Of a stretch of 6,321 nucleotides of DNA, positions 1 to 6,321 are shown in pieces. This DNA comes from Firm-04 sp964479595 (lineage in GTDB: Bacteria > Bacillota > Clostridia > Oscillospirales > Ruminococcaceae), in contig CAYZMU010000050.1 of the NCBI GenBank assembly GCA_964479595.1, forward strand, positions 1-6,321, given 5' to 3'. Made by a program: the position numbers and the translations under genes. The notes under the pieces are model-generated. The model did no database searches. It was not told the origin of the DNA and saw nothing but the letters and a program-made list of their open reading frames with translations. Positions within the stretch are counted from its first letter, which is position 1. Each line of letters begins with the position of its first letter.

Positions 1-2436
1 AAGATGATTCTGCCAAAAGTTTTCGTGCCGCAGGGGGAAAAGCGTTTTGACAGCATGGGCAACGAAATCCGGCGCGTGCAGGAGCAGGACCCGGATTTCT
101 GGCAGAGCGCGTATTTACGGGCGGAGAGCGCGCTTTCGGACGAACCCCCGCGTTTCTGGCTGAGCGCGGGGCGGCACACCGTGACTCTGCGCGGGATACG
201 GGCGAATCTGGAACTGGACACGCTGACGCTCGGTGAACCGGAGAACCCCCAAAACTCTCCGGCGCCCGATTCGGAGCAGCTCGGGAGCGGCGGGGAAGTC
301 ATCCGGATAGAGGGCGAGGACGCTGTGCGGACTTCCGCAAGAACGCTTTGCGCGGCGTCTGACGGCGGGGGCGATGTTTCGCCGTCTCAACCCGGCGCGG
401 TGCGATATAACACTTTCGGCGGGGAGAATTTCAACCGCGTCGGCCAAAGCGTCACATGGCAGGTGACGCCAGAAAACTCGGGCCTCTACCGCCTCGGGGT
501 GAAGGCGCGGCAGAATGTGCGGCGCGGCATGGAGTCGGGCAGGCGCGTCCTCATTGACGGGGAAGTGCCCGAAGGCTTTGAAAACACGCGGTTTTACTAC
601 GACAGCGACTGGTCGCTCACGCAGATCGGCGGCGGGGCGTCTTTCTATCTGGAGGGCGGGCAGACACACGAGATCACGATGGAAGTGACCATCGGCGAAA
701 TCGGGGGGATTCTGTCAAAACTGGAAGGCACGCTTTCGGAATTAAACGCCTGCTATCGCGAGATTCTGATGGTCACCGGCCCCGACCCGGACCCTTACAA
801 CGACTACTATGTCGAGGAGAGTATCCCGACACTTTTGGACGATTTTACGCGGCTTTCGGGGGAGCTGAAAACCGCGCGCGAACAGATTGAGGAACTCTCC
901 GAATCCGAGGGGAGCGAGGCGTCGGCGCTCGAAAGCGTGCGGGTGACGCTTGATAAATGCGTAAAAAAGCCCGGGCAGATTCCGAGGCGCCTGAGCGCGC
1001 TGGAGGACGACCTCTCCGCGATGGCGGCGTTTCTGAGCGAGGCGCGCGACCGCCCGCTGGAGATAGATTATTTAGAGCTTGTGCCGGAGGGGGAGGAATT
1101 TTCGCCGGTCAGGGAAAGTTTCTGGCGGCGGCTGGTGTTCGCGGTCAGGGCTTTTCTGCGCTCGTTCAAGGAGGACCCGGAGGTCCTGACCCCCATTGAC
1201 GACCCGGAGGAGACGCTCTCTGTCTGGGTCAATCTCGGGCGGGAGCAGGCGCTGGCGGTCAAGGAACTCACCGAGAGCGAATTCGCGGCGCGGCACCCGA
1301 AAACCCCGGTTTCGGTCAATCTGGTCGCGGGGGGGCTTGTCGAGGCGGCGCTTTCGGACAACGCGCCGGATGTCGCGCTGTTTCTGGGCGGGGAGCTGCC
1401 CGTCAATCTCGCCGGGCGCGGGCTTTTAACCGAGCTTTCCGCGCTGGAGGGCTTTGACGAGGAGAAAGACCGTCTGGGCGAGAGCGCTCTGATTCCCTAC
1501 AGCTATGAGGGCGGGGTCTACGGCATTCCGCTGACGCGCGCGTTCACGACGCTTTTCTACCGCGCGGACGTGCTTTCGGGGCTTGGAATCGGGACGCTGC
1601 CGCGCACATGGGACGAACTGATTGAAACGCTGCCCGCGCTGCAGCGGCGGCATCTGGGCGTGGGGCTCATTCTGCCGGGCATGGACGCCGCGCCCGCGAC
1701 GGAGGCGGGGCACACCTTCGCCACGCTGCTGCTGCAAAATCATTTAACCTACTATAACGCCGACCGGACCGCGACTTCTTTTGAGGACCCCACGGCGATT
1801 CGCTGCTTTGAACTATGGACGAAATTCTACAGCGACTATCGTTTGGAGCAGGTCTACAGCCCGTTCAGCACCTTTCGTTCGGGGGAATATCCGCTGCTAG
1901 TCGCGGACTACGCCTTCGCGAACCAGCTTTCCGCCGCGGCGCCGGAGATTTCGGGGCTGTGGGGCTTTACGGTCATGCCCGGCTTGGAAGACGAAAACGG
2001 CGAAATCTGCCACGCCTCCAATTCGCAGGGCACGGGCGCGGTGATTTTTTCAAAGAACGCGGACAAACAGGAGGCGGCGTGGGAATATGTCAAATGGTTT
2101 TCCTCTCAGGAGACGCAGCTTGCCTTCGCGCGGCGGCTCGAGGGGCTTTTAGGGCGCATGGGGCGCTATCAGGCGGCGGATTTCGCGGTTGTGGAACAGC
2201 TCGGCTGGTCAAAAGACGAACTGGAAATTCTGCGCGCGCAGCATGACGCGCTCGACGAAATCCCGATTCTCCCCTCTTCCTACGCCGTGACGAGAGATCT
2301 CATGAACGCGTTCCGCGCCTCGGTCAATGAGGGCGAGAACCCGCGCGACACGCTGCTCTACTACACAAGCGGCATGAACGACGAAATCGCGCGCAAAAAC
2401 GCGCAGCTGCGCGGGAAAGGCGGTGGGGGCGGATGA
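1..2436 (+). CDS. Large extracellular solute-binding protein of a CUT1 sugar ABC transporter, with N-terminal jelly-roll domains (5' partial)
   Basis: This is the substrate-capture subunit of a carbohydrate ABC importer, acting outside the membrane. The frame is open from base 1. The first ATG (base 4) is probably internal, because no signal peptide or ribosome site is visible and the protein begins inside a domain. Residues below count from that ATG (810 aa). Residues 35-77 look like the last strands of a beta-sandwich (FWLSAGRHTVTL, then LELDTLTL). Residues 98-360 form a second CBM6/35-like jelly roll: it opens with IRIEGEDA, has SGLYRLGVKARQN and YDSDW, and closes with PLEIDYLEL, but a helical stretch (about 235-350) interrupts it. 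Residues 371-390 are a hydrophobic/basic linker. Residues 404-800 are a complete CUT1 binding domain with GGVYGIPL (503-510), LFYRADVL, PRTWDEL, APEISGLWGF and AAWEYVKWF. The usual family size is about 400-450 aa, so this is an extended form. The protein ends in GKGGGGG and overlaps the next gene as ATGA. The substrate is unknown; a glycan or oligosaccharide is inferred. Confidence 0.9.
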   Translation, partial: KMILPKVFVPQGEKRFDSMGNEIRRVQEQDPDFWQSAYLRAESALSDEPPRFWLSAGRHTVTLRGIRANLELDTLTLGEPENPQNSPAPDSEQLGSGGEVIRIEGEDAVRTSARTLCAASDGGGDVSPSQPGAVRYNTFGGENFNRVGQSVTWQVTPENSGLYRLGVKARQNVRRGMESGRRVLIDGEVPEGFENTRFYYDSDWSLTQIGGGASFYLEGGQTHEITMEVTIGEIGGILSKLEGTLSELNACYREILMVTGPDPDPYNDYYVEESIPTLLDDFTRLSGELKTAREQIEELSESEGSEASALESVRVTLDKCVKKPGQIPRRLSALEDDLSAMAAFLSEARDRPLEIDYLELVPEGEEFSPVRESFWRRLVFAVRAFLRSFKEDPEVLTPIDDPEETLSVWVNLGREQALAVKELTESEFAARHPKTPVSVNLVAGGLVEAALSDNAPDVALFLGGELPVNLAGRGLLTELSALEGFDEEKDRLGESALIPYSYEGGVYGIPLTRAFTTLFYRADVLSGLGIGTLPRTWDELIETLPALQRRHLGVGLILPGMDAAPATEAGHTFATLLLQNHLTYYNADRTATSFEDPTAIRCFELWTKFYSDYRLEQVYSPFSTFRSGEYPLLVADYAFANQLSAAAPEISGLWGFTVMPGLEDENGEICHASNSQGTGAVIFSKNADKQEAAWEYVKWFSSQETQLAFARRLEGLLGRMGRYQAADFAVVEQLGWSKDELEILRAQHDALDEIPILPSSYAVTRDLMNAFRASVNEGENPRDTLLYYTSGMNDEIARKNAQLRGKGGGGG
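706..1053 (+). other. Helical, coiled-coil-prone insertion within the jelly-roll domain of the binding protein
   Basis: Residues about 235-350 of the binding protein are charged and helix-forming. They start near ILSKLEGTLSELNACYREI, pass through a short TGPDPDPYNDYY turn, and continue through LDDFTRLSGELKTAREQIEEL and the helix near LSALEDDLSAMAAFLSEA. Beta-strand patterns lie on both sides: FYLEGGQTHEITMEV before, and PLEIDYLELV after, the latter looking like the closing strand of a CBM6/35-type fold. The segment therefore seems inserted into the sandwich rather than joining two domains. Boundaries are approximate and come from residue pattern only. Confidence 0.6.
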
Positions 2437-3344
2437 CGGCGAAAAAAGGCAGGACGCTATGGAAACGAATCTGGCAAAACCGCGAGGCATACCTCATGAT
2501 CGCGCCGTTTTTCGTGCTTTTCGCGGTCTTTACGGTGCTGCCCGTGCTGCTCTCGCTGCCCGTGTCGCTGACGGATTTTGATTTGGTCAACTATCCGCCG
2601 GATTGGGTCGGGCTCGACAATTTCTATAATCTCTTTACAAACGACCCGGTCTTCCTGAAATCCATCCGCGTGACGCTCATTTTCGCGTTATTCGCCGGGG
2701 TGTTCGGGTTCGTGATGAGCTTTCTGCTCGCGTGGATGATAAACGGGCTTTCCAGGCCGCTCCGCGTGTTCTTCACGCTGCTGTTCTACGCGCCTTCCAT
2801 GACGGCGGGCGGGGTGGCGGTCTGGCAGCTTATCTTCAGCGGGGACAATTACGGCATCCTCAATTCGTTTCTGTTAAATCTTGGAATTATCAACAAGAGC
2901 GTGCAGTGGCTCACCGATTCGCGGACGGTGCTGTTTGTCGTCATTCTGGTGCAGCTGTGGTCGAGCATGGGGGCGGGCTTTCTCGCCATGCGCGCGGGGC
3001 TGCAGAACATCGACCCGAGCTATTACGAGGCGGCGGCGATTGAGGGGATGCGCAGCCGGTTCCAGGAGCTTTGGTATATCACGATTCCCGCGATGGCGCC
3101 CTCGCTGATGTTCGCGGCGATTATGCAGATTGTTTCGGCGTTCACGGTGGACGCGACGGCGCGCGCGCTGGTGGGCTTTCCGAGCACGGATTACGCCGCG
3201 CACACGCTCATGACGCACGCCTACGACTACGGCTGGGTGCGCTTTGAGATGGGCTACGCCGCCGCTGTCTGTCTGCTGCTGTTTGTGCTGATGTTCGCTG
3301 TCAGCCGCGTGGTGCGCGCGATGCTGTCAAAATACATGGACTGA
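2433..3344 (+). CDS. Sugar ABC transporter permease, MalF/UgpA type
   Basis: One of the two membrane subunits of a CUT1 carbohydrate importer (303 aa, normal length). A basic N-terminus (KKGRTLWKRIWQNREAY) precedes the first membrane helix at about 19-44, as is usual for this subunit. Further hydrophobic helices lie near 77-104, 110-135, 164-187, 220-238 and 274-296. The cytoplasmic EAA loop that contacts the ATPase is at 199-219: EAAAIEGMRSRF followed by WYITIP, with Glu in place of the usual Asp of the DG pair. The C-terminal part has GFPSTDYAAHTLMTHAYDYG and RFEMGYAAA, which I recall as typical of permeases paired with very large binding proteins. The ATG overlaps the stop of the preceding gene (ATGA), so translation is probably coupled. 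The Shine-Dalgarno match is weak. An inner start at residue 22 would remove half of the first helix and is unlikely. Confidence 0.95.
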   Translation: MTAKKGRTLWKRIWQNREAYLMIAPFFVLFAVFTVLPVLLSLPVSLTDFDLVNYPPDWVGLDNFYNLFTNDPVFLKSIRVTLIFALFAGVFGFVMSFLLAWMINGLSRPLRVFFTLLFYAPSMTAGGVAVWQLIFSGDNYGILNSFLLNLGIINKSVQWLTDSRTVLFVVILVQLWSSMGAGFLAMRAGLQNIDPSYYEAAAIEGMRSRFQELWYITIPAMAPSLMFAAIMQIVSAFTVDATARALVGFPSTDYAAHTLMTHAYDYGWVRFEMGYAAAVCLLLFVLMFAVSRVVRAMLSKYMD

Positions 3345-3350
3345 AAGGGG
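3344..3350 (+). promoter_or_regulatory. Ribosome binding site of the second permease gene
   Basis: AAAGGGG lies 9 bases before the ATG at 3360, in the 15-base gap between the two permease genes. Its first base is the last base of the first permease's stop codon. It is a moderate Shine-Dalgarno match and supports the start at 3360. Confidence 0.6.
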
Positions 3351-3359
3351 CGCGGCAAC

Positions 3360-4232
3360 ATGAAAGAGAAAAAACTCCGCGCCGTTTTGGGACCCGCGGG
3401 GAAAAAGCACGGCGGGGATGTGGCGATATTCGCGGTGCTGCTGGCGCTCGGGGTTCTGATGGCGCTGCCCATCTGGCTCATGGCGGTCAACAGTGTCAAA
3501 CCCGTGGGGGAGATGTTCGTTTTTCCGCCCAAATGGTACACCGCCAACCCGACCCTTGACAACTTCCGCGAGATGTACCGCTCTTTGAGCGAGCTGATGG
3601 TGCCCTTTTCGCGCTACGTGTTCAACAGCCTTTTCGTGACGGCAAGCGTCACGGTGCTGCAGTGCGTGTTCTCCGCGATGGCGGCGTTCTGTCTGGCGAA
3701 AGTCAATTTCCCCGGGCGCAAAGCCTTGAACGCTCTGGTCGTGCTGGCGCTGCTCTACAATAGTTCGGTCATTTACCTTATGCAGTATATGGTGCTCTCG
3801 CGGCTGCACATGATCAACACGATGTCCGCGCTGATTCTGCCGACGGTCGGCTCCGCGATGGGGGTTTATCTCATGCGGCAGAGCATGGCGTCGCTGCCCG
3901 ATTCCATGATTGAGGCGGCGAAAGTCGACGGGGCAAATCTTTTTACGATCTGCTGGAAAATCGCGATTCCCAACCAGAAGCCCGCGCTGCTTACGGCGGC
4001 CATCTTCGCGTTTCAGAGCGCGTGGAACATCACAGGCGGGAGTCTGGTCTACGACGAGGCGAAGAAAACGCTGCCGGACGTGATCCGGCAGGCGGCGTCG
4101 GCGGGCATCGCGCGGCAGGGCGTGACCATGGCGGCGGCGGTGCTGCTGTTTCTGCCGCCTCTGCTGTTCTTTATCGCGGCGCAGAGTAGAGTCATGGAGA
4201 CCATGGCGCATTCGGGCGTCGGGGAGGGCTAG
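3360..4232 (+). CDS. Carbohydrate ABC transporter permease, MalG/UgpE type
   Basis: The second membrane subunit of the CUT1 importer (290 aa, normal length). It pairs with the upstream permease to form the translocation path. Hydrophobic helices fall near 20-45, 86-113, 119-145, 153-172, 206-224 and 252-277. The first is followed by VNSVKPVGEMFVFPPKW, the usual 'S-K-P-E-F-P-P' style segment of MalG-type proteins. The EAA loop at 185-204 is close to consensus: EAAKVDGANLF, then CWKIAIP. The C-terminus ends QSRVMETMAHSGVGEG instead of the common 'GLTAGAVKG' ending of many MalG proteins. I recall the 'ETM-SG' ending from permeases in clusters with large binding proteins and Yip1 genes. No ATP-binding subunit follows, so energy coupling must come from an ATPase encoded elsewhere, as with shared MsmX/MsmK-type ATPases in Bacillota. 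Confidence 0.95.
   Translation: MKEKKLRAVLGPAGKKHGGDVAIFAVLLALGVLMALPIWLMAVNSVKPVGEMFVFPPKWYTANPTLDNFREMYRSLSELMVPFSRYVFNSLFVTASVTVLQCVFSAMAAFCLAKVNFPGRKALNALVVLALLYNSSVIYLMQYMVLSRLHMINTMSALILPTVGSAMGVYLMRQSMASLPDSMIEAAKVDGANLFTICWKIAIPNQKPALLTAAIFAFQSAWNITGGSLVYDEAKKTLPDVIRQAASAGIARQGVTMAAAVLLFLPPLLFFIAAQSRVMETMAHSGVGEG
4223..4227 (+). promoter_or_regulatory. Ribosome binding site of the beta-propeller protein gene
   Basis: GGAGG, within a longer purine run at 4221-4228, lies 8 bases before the ATG at 4236 and inside the last codons of the second permease gene. Only 3 bases separate that gene's TAG from this start, so re-initiation by the same ribosomes is likely. Confidence 0.75.
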
Positions 4233-4235
4233 GAA

Positions 4236-5708
4236 ATGAAACGCTTTTGCGCCCTTTTCGCGGCGTTTTTGATGCTTTCTTCCCTGCCGCTCAAAGCCGC
4301 CGCACAAGCGCCCTATCGGGCCTATCTCTACGACGGCGAGGGCGAAGCGGTGCCGACGCTTGCCGGCTACGAACCCAGTCGCGCGGTTTCGGGGCGGGAT
4401 TTGGGGGTCTCGGATTTCACCTCGCCGGGGGACTTCTGCGAGGCGGGGGGACATTTCTATATCGCGGACACGGGCGGAAACCGGATTGTAAAAACAGACA
4501 GCGAACTCACCAAAACAGAACAAATCCTTGACCATTTTACGCTGCCCGACGGCTCAAGTACCACGCTCCAATCCCCGACCGGGGTTTACGTTTCCGCGTA
4601 CACGGGGTATCTCTACATCGCCGACAGCGAAAACAGCCGCGCGCTGGTAGCGGACGAAAACGGCGAGGTAAATCTGGTCCTCACAAAGCCCGATTCCCCG
4701 CTCTTTGACAGCGAGGGGACTTTCGTCCCGGACAAAATTTTAAGCGACAGCGCGGGCAATATTTATATCATTTTAAGCGGCGCGGCGGCGACAAAGGGCG
4801 CGGTCTGCTTTGACCAAAAGGGCACGTTTCTGGGCTATTTCGGGGCAAACAGCGTGGAGAAAACCCCGGCGGCGGTGCTGTCGCGATTTGTGGGGGCGAT
4901 TTCCTCCCAGAGCGCGCGGGCGAAGCGGCGCAGACTCACCCCGACCGCCTTTGACAACTTCGACCTGGACCGCGAGGGAATGTTTATCTACACCTCCACT
5001 TCCTCGCCCAACGAGCGCACGGACGCCATCAAGAAAGTGAACCCGGAAGGGCACAATCTGCTGCGAGGCTCCACCGTCTGGGGGGATTTGAACACCGCTT
5101 GGTACGGCGGAAACACCTACCGCAACCAGATTGTGGACGTGGACATCGGCGCGGACGGCAGCGTCAACTGTCTGGACGCGCAGAACGGGCGGATTTTTCA
5201 GTACGACGACGAGGAAAACCTGCGGTTCATCTTCGGCGCGCGCGGCACGCGGCTCGGGGCTTTCTCGGTCAATGTGAGCGCGCTGGAGACGCGCGGGGAG
5301 CACTGCGAGGAGGTCTATGTCCTCGACGCGGATTACGGCACAATCACGGTCTTTGAGCAGACGGAATTCGGCGCGCTGGTCCACAAAGCGGGCGCCACAG
5401 CGCGCACAGGCGATTATAAGGACGCTTTGGCGGCGTGGGAGGCGGTGCTGAGGCGGGACGCCAACTGCCGCGCGGCGAATCTCGGGGCGGCCAACGCCTG
5501 CTACAGCCTCGGCGAGTATTCCCGCGCGATGGATTACGCCAAAAGGGCGGGCGACGCCCAGACCTACGACAAGGCGTTCGCGCGGGCGCGGGCGGCGTTT
5601 CTGAGGGCGCATTTCCCCGTACTTTTCGGGGCGGTCTGCGCGCTTTGCGCGGCGGGGCTTGGAGTACATCTCTATCGCAGACACCGCAAAAGGAGGGCCG
5701 CGTCATGA
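4236..5708 (+). CDS. Exported, membrane-anchored NHL-like beta-propeller protein with TPR-like helical region
   Basis: 490 aa, exact function unknown. Residues 1-25 form a signal peptide: a KR start, a hydrophobic core, and a likely cut after AAAQA. Residues about 60-375 carry NHL-type blades, visible as 'S-P, then FYIADTGGNRIVKTD' at 63-88, 'SPTGVYV, then LYIADSENSRALVAD' at 113-140, 'PDKILSDSAGNIYI' at 165-178, 'DVDIGADGSVNCLDAQNGRI' at 301-320, and 'EVYVLDADYGTITVF' at 359-373. Residues 377-455 are helical and TPR-like (ARTGDYKDALAAWEAVLRRD; SLGEYSRAMDYAKRAG). A hydrophobic helix at about 459-479 and a basic tail (RRHRKRR) anchor the protein with the C-terminus inside, so propeller and TPR part face outward. 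A basic loop (AKRRRL, 229-234) interrupts the propeller. NHL propellers bind ligands or proteins; with this operon, a scaffold or glycan-sensing role for the importer is inferred. An enzymatic (lactonase-like) role is less likely but not excluded. Confidence 0.85.
   Translation: MKRFCALFAAFLMLSSLPLKAAAQAPYRAYLYDGEGEAVPTLAGYEPSRAVSGRDLGVSDFTSPGDFCEAGGHFYIADTGGNRIVKTDSELTKTEQILDHFTLPDGSSTTLQSPTGVYVSAYTGYLYIADSENSRALVADENGEVNLVLTKPDSPLFDSEGTFVPDKILSDSAGNIYIILSGAAATKGAVCFDQKGTFLGYFGANSVEKTPAAVLSRFVGAISSQSARAKRRRLTPTAFDNFDLDREGMFIYTSTSSPNERTDAIKKVNPEGHNLLRGSTVWGDLNTAWYGGNTYRNQIVDVDIGADGSVNCLDAQNGRIFQYDDEENLRFIFGARGTRLGAFSVNVSALETRGEHCEEVYVLDADYGTITVFEQTEFGALVHKAGATARTGDYKDALAAWEAVLRRDANCRAANLGAANACYSLGEYSRAMDYAKRAGDAQTYDKAFARARAAFLRAHFPVLFGAVCALCAAGLGVHLYRRHRKRRAAS
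5691..5696 (+). promoter_or_regulatory. Strong ribosome binding site of the Yip1-family gene
   Basis: A perfect AGGAGG lies 8 bases before the ATG at 5705, inside the final codons of the propeller gene (it encodes part of the basic C-terminal tail). It fixes the start at 5705, where ATGA joins the start of this gene to the stop of the previous one. Confidence 0.85.
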
Positions 5709-6321
5709 GAGAACAGCTGCGCGGGCTGCGATACGCGGTGACGCACCCGTTTTCGGGCTTTGACGAGTTAAAATACCGCAAGGGCGGCTCGCTTTCCATC
5801 GCGGCGGCGCTGATAGCGGGGCTGTTTCTGGCGCTGGTGCTCTCGGACCGCGCGGCGGGGTTCGGGTTTCGCGGCGCGCCGGAGAGTGTCTTCCGGGTCA
5901 TGCCGTATCTGACTAAAAGCGTGCTGGTGTTCGGCGCGTGGGTGCTGGCGAACACGGCGGTTTCAACATTCCTCGACGGCGAGGGAAGGGCGAAAACGGT
6001 CCTAATCTACAGCGCCTACGCGCTCACACCGTTTATTTTAAGTTCGCTGCTTTGCACCGCGCTTTCGAATGTTCTGACGCGCGACGAGGCGGTCTTTATC
6101 GAAGTCCCCGCGCTTCTGGGCGTGTGCTGGTCGGCGCTGCTGCTCTTTTCGGCGGTGCGTTCCGCGCACGGCTATTCCGCGGCGCGGACATTCGGCGCGG
6201 TACTGCTGACTCTGGCGGGCATGGCGGTGCTGTTCTTTCTCTTCACGCTCCTGCTGAGCCTCATCCAGAACCTGCTCGTCTTCCTCTATACCATCGCGAC
6301 GGAGATTCTCTATCGTATCCG
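5705..6321 (+). CDS. Yip1-family integral membrane protein (3' partial)
   Basis: The frame stays open from the ATG at 5705 to the window end, giving 205 complete codons. The N-terminus (RYAVTHPFSGFDELKYRKGG) has the 'HP--GF-ELKYR--GS' pattern typical of bacterial Yip1-domain proteins. Five or so hydrophobic segments follow, near residues 29-47, 70-87, 101-121, 132-151 and 161-190. Between them are the family-like loops NTAVSTFLDGEGRAK (83-97) and IYSAYALTPFIL (101-112), the latter with the conserved Tyr-Ala-Leu-x-Pro. The family is usually a little over 200 aa here, so probably only a short piece is missing. Bacterial Yip1 proteins have no well-defined function; eukaryotic relatives act in membrane traffic. 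ATGA overlap with the propeller gene and a perfect Shine-Dalgarno suggest the two proteins are made and act together, perhaps as membrane partners of the importer (inference). Confidence 0.88.
   Translation, partial: MREQLRGLRYAVTHPFSGFDELKYRKGGSLSIAAALIAGLFLALVLSDRAAGFGFRGAPESVFRVMPYLTKSVLVFGAWVLANTAVSTFLDGEGRAKTVLIYSAYALTPFILSSLLCTALSNVLTRDEAVFIEVPALLGVCWSALLLFSAVRSAHGYSAARTFGAVLLTLAGMAVLFFLFTLLLSLIQNLLVFLYTIATEILYRI

Noticed and set aside
4..6. The ATG at base 4 as the true start of the binding protein.
   Set aside because: The frame is open to base 1, no ribosome site can be seen, there is no signal peptide, and the protein begins partway into a domain. The real start must lie before the window.
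449..469. Perfect 7-base inverted repeat (GCGTCAC ... GTGACGC, 7-base loop).
   Set aside because: It lies inside the jelly-roll codons (Ser-Val-Thr ... Val-Thr) with no T-tract. GTGACG recurs in the window as a plain Val-Thr codon pair, so chance plus codon use explains it.
115..669. Open frame on the - strand (184 codons) opposite the jelly-roll region of the binding protein.
   Set aside because: There is no recognisable family, and the + strand shows a coherent domain through the same bases.
3635..3653. Perfect 7-base inverted repeat (CGTGACG ... CGTCACG, 5-base loop).
   Set aside because: It lies within a membrane helix of the second permease, has no T-tract, and arises from Val-Thr-Ala-Ser-Val-Thr codons.
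4072..4090. Perfect 7-base inverted repeat (TGCCGGA ... TCCGGCA, 5-base loop).
   Set aside because: It is intragenic, with no terminator T-run and no gene boundary nearby. Such stems are expected in G+C-rich coding DNA.
3327..4535. Long open frame on the - strand (402 codons) opposite the second permease gene and the start of the propeller gene.
   Set aside because: Its protein is rich in Arg, His, Gln and Pro with no domain pattern or membrane segments, as expected for the antisense of G+C-rich coding DNA. It covers a clear MalG-type permease on the + strand.
4773..5684. Open frame on the - strand (303 codons) opposite the propeller/TPR gene.
   Set aside because: Composition is Arg/Val/Ala-rich and low in structure, and the + strand has blade repeats, a signal peptide and an anchor. 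It is a shadow frame.

Overview
The window is a G+C-rich (roughly 60% by eye), fully coding stretch with all genes on the + strand. It reads as the interior of one polycistronic operon. The genes resemble a carbohydrate-import cluster found in Bacillota (Gram-positive Clostridia, and by recollection also Paenibacillus-type bacteria). Signs of such a host are Shine-Dalgarno sequences of the GGAGG type, a CUT1-type sugar transporter with no ATPase gene beside it, and envelope proteins built for a single-membrane cell. The high G+C suggests a G+C-rich clostridial lineage, but this is inference and the genus cannot be named.

Layout: (1) 1-2436, the 3' part of a very large solute-binding protein. 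It holds the tail of one beta-sandwich domain, a second carbohydrate-binding-like jelly roll interrupted by a long helical segment, and then a complete CUT1 sugar-binding domain. The 5' end, with signal peptide and promoter, lies before the window. (2) 2433-3344, a MalF/UgpA-type permease, overlapping gene 1 by 4 bases. (3) 3360-4232, a MalG/UgpE-type permease. (4) 4236-5708, an exported beta-propeller (NHL-like) protein with a TPR-like helical part and a C-terminal membrane anchor. (5) 5705-6321, a Yip1-family multi-pass membrane protein, overlapping gene 4 by 4 bases and cut by the window end.

How the genes may work together: the binding protein captures a glycan or oligosaccharide outside the membrane and delivers it to the two permeases, which must borrow a shared cytoplasmic ATPase encoded elsewhere. 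The propeller protein and the Yip1 protein are not standard transporter parts. Their tight translational coupling to the permeases suggests accessory subunits of a membrane-bound uptake assembly. The substrate cannot be read from the sequence.

No RNA genes, mobile elements, CRISPR arrays, promoters or terminators were seen. The only gaps between genes are 15 and 3 bases, so no non-coding stretch needs explanation.
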